A DNA stretch of 8,764 nucleotides, taken from Chlamydiota bacterium (lineage in GTDB: Bacteria > Chlamydiota > Chlamydiia > Chlamydiales > Rhabdochlamydiaceae). Positions 1 through 5,013 of this stretch are shown piece after piece; the stretch's first letter is position 1; every line of letters begins with the position of its first letter. The DNA is taken from contig VGMB01000050.1 in assembly GCA_016866585.1 (NCBI GenBank), forward strand, positions 1-8,764, given 5' to 3'. Made by a program: the position numbers and the translations under genes. Below the pieces are notes generated by a model. That model made no database searches. It had not been told where the DNA came from and saw only the letters and a list, made by a program, of their open reading frames with translations.

Positions 1-100
1 CTCCTTCTGCATTAACTTCAAAATAGCCTGCACCCCATCCTTTTTGTTTATACACTGCCTGACTATGTTCTATAGACCAAGTATTTTCATCGTATGACAT
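1..100 (-). CDS. speA: Biosynthetic arginine decarboxylase SpeA, N-terminal fragment cut by the window edge
   Basis: This reading frame is too short for a standard ORF list. ATG is at 100-98 on the minus strand and the frame stays open for 33 codons to the left edge. The predicted protein begins MSYDENTWSIEHSQAVYKQK and continues GWGAGYFEVNAEG. The pattern W-[ST]-[IV]-x-x-S-x-x-x-Y followed by WGAGYF-x-[IV]-N-x-x-G is the hallmark start of non-enterobacterial SpeA proteins. SpeA is a PLP-dependent enzyme that converts arginine to agmatine and CO2 for polyamine synthesis, and such reactions can also consume acid. Everything catalytic (PLP lysine, barrel domain) lies outside the window, so completeness cannot be judged. 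The gene follows xerC on the same strand after a 97-bp gap that holds its own plausible promoter. The Shine-Dalgarno sequence is weak (CGGT about 7 bases before ATG). The identification rests on a short but distinctive match. Confidence 0.78.
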   Translation of the reverse strand, partial: MSYDENTWSIEHSQAVYKQKGWGAGYFEVNAEG

Positions 101-135
101 GTTTTTACCGAAAAATAAACAAAGAGATTAATTTT

Positions 136-163
136 CTTATAATTTATTTTTTTTTAACTTCAA
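136..163 (-). promoter_or_regulatory. Candidate sigma-70-type promoter for speA
   Basis: On the minus strand, TTGAAG (163-158) and TATAAG (141-136) are separated by 16 bp. They match the consensus hexamers at 4 and 5 of 6 positions. The spacer is almost pure A/T, including a run of nine A. The -10 lies about 36 bp upstream of the speA ATG. In such AT-rich DNA, chance matches are common, so this is a candidate only. Confidence 0.4.
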
Positions 164-167
164 ACAA

Positions 168-182
168 TAAAAACTTTTTTTA
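168..182 (-). terminator. Possible weak A/T hairpin terminator after xerC
   Basis: TAAAAA (168-173) and TTTTTA (177-182) are complementary around a 3-base loop, just beyond the xerC stop codon. The stem contains only A-T pairs and no GC-rich core, so it would be a weak terminator. It resembles the A-tract/T-tract symmetry at the convergent gene ends near 4094-4111. Confidence 0.2.
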
Positions 183-197
183 AATTGCGAAAATTAT

Positions 198-1142
198 TTA
201 TTCCTCATCAAAGGCCATAGGATGGGCTTTTTCATAGACTTCCTTCTTCAACTTACATGATACATGAGTATATATTGTGGTAGTAGCAAGACTGCTGTGA
301 CCAAGAAGCACCTGTATTGTTTTTAAATCCATTCCATTCTCAAGCCAATGCGTAGCTATAGTGTGACGTATGGTGTGCGGAGTAATCTTGCCCGCTAATC
401 CTCCAAGCTTTAAATATTCATCAAACCTCCTATCCACAGATCGTACAGAAAGCCTCTCCCCCCATTTATTTAAAAAGATAGCATCACCATCTTTCTCTGC
501 TTTGTGATCCTCTACATCAATCTTCCTTTCAGGATGTTCTAAATACCTATTGATCCAGTCTGCTGCATTTTTTGTAATAGGAACAATTCTCTGCTTTTTT
601 CCCTTACCAAACACCCTAAGAGAAAAGTTGCTTTTGTCAAAATCACCCCTATTAAGACTCACAAGCTCAGACACTCGCAGCCCTGAGCTGTAAAATAACT
701 CCATTATGCACCTGTCACGAAACCCTAAATATGAACTTATATCTGGCAGCGAAAACAGCCGATCAACCTCAGCCATGGTAAGAGACTTGGGGATGCTTTT
801 TTTGAGCTTCGGACTTTCTATATCTTCAAGAGGACTTAGTGAAATAATCTTTTCTTTTACCAAATATGTAAAAAATGATCGTAACGAGGAAAGACGTCGT
901 AAGATAGTTCTCTTAGCGCCACTATTGCTATTAAGATGAGCTAAATAATTTCTTACAAGCCTTTTATCAACACTTTCTACAAATAAAGTTTTGTCTCCAC
1001 TCTCCTCTACCTGAAGGGAAAGTGCGTATTTTTTAAATGCCTCTAGATCCAGCCTATAGTTGCGTAGGGTATGCTCTGAAGCATTTTTTATTGATCCCAA
1101 ATACCTTATAAATAACTCAATCTGATTTGAATATTCGTTCAT
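198..1142 (-). CDS. xerC: Tyrosine recombinase XerC
   Basis: The 314-residue protein has the length and layout of XerC/XerD, which resolve chromosome dimers at dif together with FtsK. Residues 1-100 form the SAM-like core-binding domain (F-x-x-Y-L and T-x-x-x-Y-x-x-D-L motifs). Residues 118-310 form the catalytic domain. All expected active-site residues are visible: R156 in GLRVSEL, K180 in FGKGKKQR, H256 and R259 in PHTIRH, H282 in LLGHSS, and the nucleophile Y291 in TIYTHV. The C-terminal AHPMA resembles the usual HPRA tail. XerC rather than XerD is chosen because chlamydial xerC sits next to the ABC-F and rnz genes; sequence alone does not firmly separate the two. No dif site was recognised in the window. 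The start at 1142 gives a normal N terminus. A distant AGGA lies about 11 bases upstream. The gene is divergent from the ABC-F gene, with a shared 70-bp control region. Confidence 0.93.
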   Translation of the reverse strand: MNEYSNQIELFIRYLGSIKNASEHTLRNYRLDLEAFKKYALSLQVEESGDKTLFVESVDKRLVRNYLAHLNSNSGAKRTILRRLSSLRSFFTYLVKEKIISLSPLEDIESPKLKKSIPKSLTMAEVDRLFSLPDISSYLGFRDRCIMELFYSSGLRVSELVSLNRGDFDKSNFSLRVFGKGKKQRIVPITKNAADWINRYLEHPERKIDVEDHKAEKDGDAIFLNKWGERLSVRSVDRRFDEYLKLGGLAGKITPHTIRHTIATHWLENGMDLKTIQVLLGHSSLATTTIYTHVSCKLKKEVYEKAHPMAFDEE

Positions 1143-1149
1143 CTTATAC

Positions 1150-1178
1150 TTGTTCCTGTTTTGATTTTATGCTAAAAT
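1150..1178 (+). promoter_or_regulatory. Extended -10 promoter for the ABC-F/methyltransferase pair
   Basis: TTGTTC (1150-1155) is followed after 17 bp by TAAAAT (1173-1178). TAAAAT matches the -10 consensus at 5 of 6 positions and is preceded by TGC (1170-1172), which gives an extended -10. The ATG of the ABC-F gene lies 35 bp downstream. Spacing and extended motif make this one of the better promoter candidates in the window. Confidence 0.6.
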
Positions 1179-1180
1179 CA
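1162..1180. promoter_or_regulatory. Perfect palindrome in the divergent promoter region, candidate operator or shared -10
   Basis: TGATTTTA (1162-1169), TGC, TAAAATCA (1173-1180) is a perfect 8+8 bp inverted repeat centred in the 70-bp gap between xerC and the ABC-F gene. The right arm contains the rightward -10 TAAAAT, and by symmetry the left arm supplies TAAAAT on the minus strand towards xerC. It could be a dimeric repressor site or a bidirectional promoter with mirrored -10 elements. The leftward -35 is poor: TTGAAA lies 21 bp from that -10. Confidence 0.45.
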
Positions 1181-1212
1181 CCGTAATTTTTTTCAAAGAA
1201 GCAAATACAATC

Positions 1213-2799
1213 ATGATTACACTTAATTCAGTTTCAAAAAGAATCGGCTCAAGAGTCCTCTTCGATGGGATTACAGTTACTTTTGGTTCAGGCAATCGCT
1301 ATGGTCTTACAGGGCCTAATGGTGCAGGGAAATCTACCCTTTTAAAAATTATCATGGGACTTGAAGAACCTACCAGTGGATCTGTAAACCTACCAAGAAC
1401 TGTAGGGTATCTTAAACAAAACATTGAAGACTATAAAGATCAAAGACTTATAGACGTCGTTTTAATGGGAAATCCAAGACTATGGAACACTCTTGTAGAA
1501 AGAGACTCATTATATGAACAAGAAATGACGGACGAAATCGGCATACGTCTTGGAGAGCTAGAAGAAATTATCGCAGATGAGGATGGATATAGCGCAGAGT
1601 CCGATGCGGAAGTACTTCTATCCGGTATGGGGTTAGATGCTTCTCTTCATACAGAAAAAATGCATACCATCCCAACAGACAGACAATTTCGTGTAATGCT
1701 TTGTCAAGCTCTCTTTGGAAACCCAGAAGCCTTAATCCTTGACGAACCGACAAACCACCTAGACTTAGAATCTATCGGTTGGCTTGAAGACTTCCTATTG
1801 CAATATAATGGTGTTCTTATTGTTGTCAGCCACGATAGACATTTTTTGAATGCTGTAACAACACATATCGCTGATATAGACTACGAAACTCTCATTATCT
1901 ATCCAGGCAACTATGATAGCATGCTCGTTGCCAAAACAGCAGTTAGAGAGCGCGCTGAAGATGAAAATAAATCCAAAGAAAAGAAAATCGCACAGCTAAG
2001 AGAGTTCGTATCTCGCTTTGGTGCTGGTACAAGAGCAAGCCAAGTGCAGTCACGTGTCAGAGAAATCGAAAGACTACAACCTCAAGAGCTAAAAAAATCA
2101 AACATTCAAAGACCTTACATTCGCTTCTATCCACCAGAAAAACCGTCAGGACAAATTGTTTTTAAAGTCGATCACGTATGTAAATCTTATGACGAAAAAT
2201 CTGTAATTGAAAACTTCTCTTTCGAAGTAAATAGAGGCGATAAGATCGGTATCATAGGAAACAACGGTAGAGGTAAAACTACACTTCTTAAGCTGCTTGC
2301 TCAAGCGATAAAACAAGAAGCAGGAAAAATTGACCTAGGTCATCAGGTACAATTAGGTTACTTTCCACAAAACCATGCTGAAGTTGTTGATAAAAAAAGC
2401 CCTATGACAGCTTTTGAATGGCTAAAAAGCAAAAAAGAAGGCGTCTATGACCAAGATATTCGCAGCATCCTAGGTAAGATGCTCTTTGGTGGTGATGATG
2501 CATTTAAAACTGTAGGGCACTTATCCGGAGGAGAAACAGCAAGACTCATCATCGGTGGGCTGATGCTTTGTAATTATAATGTTCTTCTACTTGATGAACC
2601 AAACAATCACCTCGATCTTGAAGCTGTATCCGCCCTTGCTTGGGCCCTACAAGACTTCAAAGGCACGGTTCTAGTTGCCAGCCACGATAGAGATCTGATT
2701 AGTAAATCATGCAACAAGATTTTAGCCTTCGAAGAAAAGCAAATTAAACTATTTGACGGCACTCTTGATGAATACTTTGCTGCGACGAAGAAAAAATGA
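1213..2799 (+). CDS. ybiT: ABC-F family ATPase, YbiT-like
   Basis: The soluble 528-residue protein has two ATP-binding domains and no membrane segments, typical of ABC-F proteins, which act at the ribosome rather than in transport. NBD1 has Walker A GPNGAGKS (34-41), Walker B LILDEPTNHLD (174-184) and the H-switch VSHDRH (205-210). NBD2 has Walker A GNNGRGKT (349-356), LSGGE signature (437-441), Walker B LLLDEPNNHLD (458-468) and ASHDRD (489-494). The charged linker (about 240-305) contains the FVSRF-x-A motif region. Length (E. coli YbiT is about 530) and stretches such as GNRYGL, YPGNYD and SILG-x-[LM]-LF recall YbiT. The NBD1 signature is degenerate (IPTDRQFRV instead of LSGGQ), as in YbiT. 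NBD2 has EPNNHLD where EPTNHLD is usual. The chlamydial neighbour of xerC is often labelled YjjK, so the exact subfamily is less certain than the family. The stop overlaps the next start (ATGA). Confidence 0.93.
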   Translation: MITLNSVSKRIGSRVLFDGITVTFGSGNRYGLTGPNGAGKSTLLKIIMGLEEPTSGSVNLPRTVGYLKQNIEDYKDQRLIDVVLMGNPRLWNTLVERDSLYEQEMTDEIGIRLGELEEIIADEDGYSAESDAEVLLSGMGLDASLHTEKMHTIPTDRQFRVMLCQALFGNPEALILDEPTNHLDLESIGWLEDFLLQYNGVLIVVSHDRHFLNAVTTHIADIDYETLIIYPGNYDSMLVAKTAVRERAEDENKSKEKKIAQLREFVSRFGAGTRASQVQSRVREIERLQPQELKKSNIQRPYIRFYPPEKPSGQIVFKVDHVCKSYDEKSVIENFSFEVNRGDKIGIIGNNGRGKTTLLKLLAQAIKQEAGKIDLGHQVQLGYFPQNHAEVVDKKSPMTAFEWLKSKKEGVYDQDIRSILGKMLFGGDDAFKTVGHLSGGETARLIIGGLMLCNYNVLLLDEPNNHLDLEAVSALAWALQDFKGTVLVASHDRDLISKSCNKILAFEEKQIKLFDGTLDEYFAATKKK

Positions 2800-3503
2800 T
2801 CTATAATTGGAATCAAGCCAAATTCCTAGCCTTACCTCATGAACAAAAGCATAAAAAGGCTAGCGAAATCCTGAGAGAGATCTCTATTGGCAATGAGTAT
2901 CTAATCGATGAATATAACAAGATTTGTCAGTGGCTCCAGATGGAGCCACTGACAAGTAAATCTCCAGAAACTCTTAGCAATAGATTCCATTACCATCTTA
3001 AAGAAGCTAATGTCAGCTGGCAAGAACACAACCTCTTAATCGTCCGAAAAAATGACAAACAAAGTAACACCCCTTTTCTTAACATCGCCATTTATTTAGA
3101 CAACTTAAGATCAGCATTTAATGTAGGTAGCATCCTTAGAACAGTAGAAGCATTCAGACTTGGTCAGATCTATTTTTCACCATCAACGCCCTTCATAGAC
3201 AACCCTAAAGTACAAAAAACGTCAATGAATACGTTCGATAAAGTTAACTGCCATAAGATTGACAACCTCGATGGATTACCAAGGCCTTTTATAGCGCTTG
3301 AGACTGCAGACTTTGCTCCATCGATTACAGAATTCTCTTTTCCTGATAGCTTCACGTTAATTCTAGGTAACGAAGAGTATGGCCTGTCTGAAACCGTATT
3401 AAAACAGGTTGACCATTTTGTTCAAATACCACTCGTAGGAAGCAAAAACTCTCTAAATGTAGCCTCTGCCTTTGCCATTGCCGCAGCCACTATTCGAAAA
3501 TAG
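2796..3503 (+). CDS. SpoU/TrmH-family RNA 2'-O-methyltransferase
   Basis: The 235-residue protein has a C-terminal SPOUT (trefoil-knot) domain. Motif 1 is DNLRSAFNVGSILRTVEAF (102-120, with N103 and R115). Motif 2 is LILGNEEYGLSE (188-199). Motif 3 is IPLVGSKNSLNVASAFAIA (211-229). Together they build the SAM site and catalytic arginine of 2'-O-ribose methyltransferases. Residues 1-90 form a helical N-terminal domain that I do not recognise and that may contact RNA. The target (tRNA Gm18, tRNA position 34 or rRNA) cannot be told from sequence. The protein ends right after motif 3. The ATG overlaps the ABC-F stop in ATGA and has only a weak ribosome site (GAAG), so translation is probably coupled to the upstream gene. 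Codons 43-54 contain a perfect 15-bp inverted repeat, listed separately. Confidence 0.9.
   Translation: MIYNWNQAKFLALPHEQKHKKASEILREISIGNEYLIDEYNKICQWLQMEPLTSKSPETLSNRFHYHLKEANVSWQEHNLLIVRKNDKQSNTPFLNIAIYLDNLRSAFNVGSILRTVEAFRLGQIYFSPSTPFIDNPKVQKTSMNTFDKVNCHKIDNLDGLPRPFIALETADFAPSITEFSFPDSFTLILGNEEYGLSETVLKQVDHFVQIPLVGSKNSLNVASAFAIAAATIRK
2922..2957 (+). repeat. Strong intragenic hairpin in the methyltransferase gene
   Basis: The left arm TTGTCAGTGGCTCCA (2924-2938) and right arm TGGAGCCACTGACAA (2941-2955) are perfectly complementary over 15 bp with GA between them. Opening the innermost A-T pair gives a 14-bp stem with a 4-base AGAT loop. In RNA the stem extends by a U-G and an A-U pair (2923/2956 and 2922/2957). 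It lies inside coding codons 43-54 and is more GC-rich than its surroundings. No T-run follows, so it is not an ordinary intrinsic terminator. Confidence 0.85.
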
Positions 3504-3562
3504 CCAATTCTAAATACCTTTTTATTAAGCAAAAATGAAAAAGCCCATTTTTTTCAACGTTA

Positions 3563-3591
3563 TTGACAATTAATTTTTATAAAACTAATAA
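3563..3591 (+). promoter_or_regulatory. Candidate promoter for the small-gene pair
   Basis: A perfect -35 TTGACA (3563-3568) is followed after 17 bp by TAATAA (3586-3591), a poor -10 (3 of 6). The start codon of the first small gene is 38 bp downstream. Upstream, TGAAAAA (3536-3542) and TTTTTCA (3550-3556) can pair as a weak A/T stem that might end the methyltransferase transcript. The 125-bp gap holds nothing else I recognise. Confidence 0.4.
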
Positions 3592-3628
3592 CTAGATAGA
3601 TAACATATCCTATACAGCAGGGCTAATC

Positions 3629-3868
3629 ATGACGAATATTCAAGGATTCTCAAAAATTCCACCAAGCAACCCTCAACCTCGTGACATCCCTCTTCTTGCC
3701 AATCAACTTAAAAAAGAGATTTCTAAACTCTCAGGAAAACTTAAAGATCTTTTAGAACACCCTAATCAACAAGACAATCATGAATTTCTAAGTGAGATGA
3801 AAGAAGTTATTATATCCCTCTCTGATGTTACCAAACAAATCAACGAGGGGTCACATAATGCTTTATGA
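3629..3868 (+). CDS. Small hypothetical protein, predicted two-helix hairpin
   Basis: I do not recognise this 79-residue protein. A good ribosome site (AGGG, 3619-3622, six bases before ATG) and the overlap with the next gene support it being real. The first 20 residues are proline-rich and polar (IPPSNPQPRDIP). Two likely amphipathic helices follow: about 21-43 (leucines at 22, 23, 27, 34, 38, 41, 42) and about 51-72, separated by a polar turn HPNQQDN (44-50). There is no signal peptide, no membrane segment and no cysteine. Net charge is near neutral. Size and helix-turn-helix layout recall type III secretion needle subunits (about 80 residues, two helices joined by an N/P-rich turn), but the typical hydrophobic C-terminal tail is missing. 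That link is a guess. It has its own candidate promoter. Confidence 0.72.
   Translation: MTNIQGFSKIPPSNPQPRDIPLLANQLKKEISKLSGKLKDLLEHPNQQDNHEFLSEMKEVIISLSDVTKQINEGSHNAL
3845..3850 (+). promoter_or_regulatory. Ribosome binding site that fixes the start of the second small gene
   Basis: GAGGGG ends seven bases before the ATG at 3858. It lies inside the last codons of the preceding gene and favours 3858 over the upstream in-frame ATG at 3825. Confidence 0.7.
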
Positions 3869-4097
3869 AAACTTAAAAGACGCAGCGTTAATCGTTCAAA
3901 ACATCTTAAATCAACCACTATCTATTGCAGACACATCTGAAGATGTCACTCTTCTTAGTGCTGCAATAAGCTTCGATAACGAAGGTATGCCTGCATCTTA
4001 TCTTCAACAGATCATGCAAACATTCATCGAATACAAAGACCCAACGGAAACTCTCATCCGAGAGCTTGATATTCTCGTGGAAGAACTCCACATGTAA
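3858..4097 (+). CDS. Small acidic hypothetical protein, overlapping partner of the preceding gene
   Basis: With the start at 3858 (GAGGGG ribosome site) the protein has 79 residues, MLYENLKDAALIVQ onward, and overlaps the end of the previous gene by 11 bases in another frame. The longer form from 3825 would add 11 residues inside the upstream gene and has no good ribosome site. The protein is strongly acidic (about 14 D/E against 3 K/R), lacks cysteine, signal peptide and membrane segment, and is probably mostly helical (about 2-18, 46-59 and 61-77). I recognise no family. Overlap and coupled translation suggest that it works with its neighbour. Small acidic partners are common among secretion chaperones and antitoxins, but no diagnostic motif supports either. 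Its stop lies only 10 bases from the convergent rnz stop. Confidence 0.72.
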   Translation: MLYENLKDAALIVQNILNQPLSIADTSEDVTLLSAAISFDNEGMPASYLQQIMQTFIEYKDPTETLIRELDILVEELHM

Positions 4098-4111
4098 AAA
4101 AACTTTTTTAC
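4094..4111. terminator. Possible bidirectional terminator between convergent genes
   Basis: GTAAAAAA (4094-4101), AC, TTTTTTAC (4104-4111) is a perfect 8-bp inverted repeat covering the stop codons of both convergent genes. Transcripts from either side would form an A/U stem ending in a U-run. With only one G-C pair the stem is weak, so termination is plausible but not strong. Confidence 0.35.
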
Positions 4112-5013
4112 TTAAAAAAAGGAAATTGCTTAAGATCATCTGCTATCAATGTATTTGGAAAAACCGCTCTAGCTTCTTCTTCAAACTCAGTTAAGTCTTG
4201 ATATCTTGCAGAAAAATGGGTAAGAACTAGTTGCTCGACACCCGAGTCTTTAGCGATCTGTGCCGCTTGCTTGGCAGTTAAATGATGATGGTCTTTTGCT
4301 AGATCTTTATGTTTATCTAAATATGTGCTTTCACATAAAAAAAGACGAGTATTTTTCGCTAGTTTATTTATCCCCACACAAGGAACTGTATCGATTGCAA
4401 CCGCCAGAGCATCTCCTTTTCTAATACAGCTAACATCATCTAAAGATATAAGTCTCCCATCAATCTCTATAGATCCATTCTGCTCCAAATATCTCACCTT
4501 GGGGCCCACTACTCCTTTTTCTTGAAGCTTTTGGCGGTCAAACTTCCTAGTATCTGGTTCTGTAATTCTCCATCCAATGTTTTCCACACCACCATGAGAT
4601 AAAAATTCGGCTTCGATTCGAAAATCCCCATCTTCTACGATCCCAGACTCATATACAGGATGCTCTATAACCTGTATGACTTCATGGTATATGCTGCAAA
4701 AACGAAGTCTATCAAAATATACCTTGCCACTTGCAGGATAATAACAATGAATAGGATGAGCCACCTTATCAAGATTAAGTCTCATCAGCATAGACCCAAG
4801 TCCCAGGCAATGATCTCCATGAAAATGGCTTATGAAAATCCTTGTAACACATGTAGGAGCTATATTTGCAAAAATAAATTGGCGCTGAGTTCCTTCTCCA
4901 GGATCAAACAAAAGCCCTTCCCCATTCCAGCGAACAAGATACCCACCATGGTTTCTCATTCGGGTTGGCTGCTGACTAGCGCAGCCCAATATTGTTAAAT
5001 CACGAACTGTCAT
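4108..5013 (-). CDS. rnz: Ribonuclease Z (tRNA 3' endonuclease)
   Basis: The 301-residue protein is a metallo-beta-lactamase-fold enzyme that cuts the 3' trailer from tRNA precursors. The zinc motif HFHGDH (63-68: H63, H65, D67, H68), H140 in LSHGG, D208 in AIDT and H266 in LTHFSARY complete the two-metal site. ESTY (228-231) and HLTA (244-247) are further family motifs. Residues 155-190, with KGVVGPKVRYLEQNG, match the RNase Z flexible arm (G-x-x-x-GP...L-x-x-G) that clamps tRNA, which favours RNase Z over a generic arylsulfatase-like hydrolase, a label used for some chlamydial homologues. The usual opening LGT is LGC here (residues 9-11). The start ATG overlaps the glpG stop by one base (TAATG), a coupled arrangement, making it the last gene of the lon operon. 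It converges on the small-gene pair. Confidence 0.94.
   Translation of the reverse strand: MTVRDLTILGCASQQPTRMRNHGGYLVRWNGEGLLFDPGEGTQRQFIFANIAPTCVTRIFISHFHGDHCLGLGSMLMRLNLDKVAHPIHCYYPASGKVYFDRLRFCSIYHEVIQVIEHPVYESGIVEDGDFRIEAEFLSHGGVENIGWRITEPDTRKFDRQKLQEKGVVGPKVRYLEQNGSIEIDGRLISLDDVSCIRKGDALAVAIDTVPCVGINKLAKNTRLFLCESTYLDKHKDLAKDHHHLTAKQAAQIAKDSGVEQLVLTHFSARYQDLTEFEEEARAVFPNTLIADDLKQFPFFK

Noticed and set aside
706..939. 77-codon plus-strand frame antisense to xerC
   Set aside because: It is a shadow of a conserved gene without domain or ribosome site. The other short frames opposite the ABC-F, methyltransferase and rnz genes were dropped for the same reason.
198..1142. xerC as integrase of a mobile element
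   Set aside because: Length, C-terminal motif and neighbours fit housekeeping XerC. No attachment-site repeats, tRNA target, excisionase or phage genes are visible.
3825..3827. ATG at 3825 as start of the second small gene
   Set aside because: It lies 33 bases further inside the upstream gene and lacks a ribosome site, whereas the ATG at 3858 has GAGGGG upstream.
4660..4998. 112-codon plus-strand frame antisense to rnz
   Set aside because: It lies wholly opposite the conserved rnz sequence, has no recognisable domain, and has the composition expected of a shadow frame.
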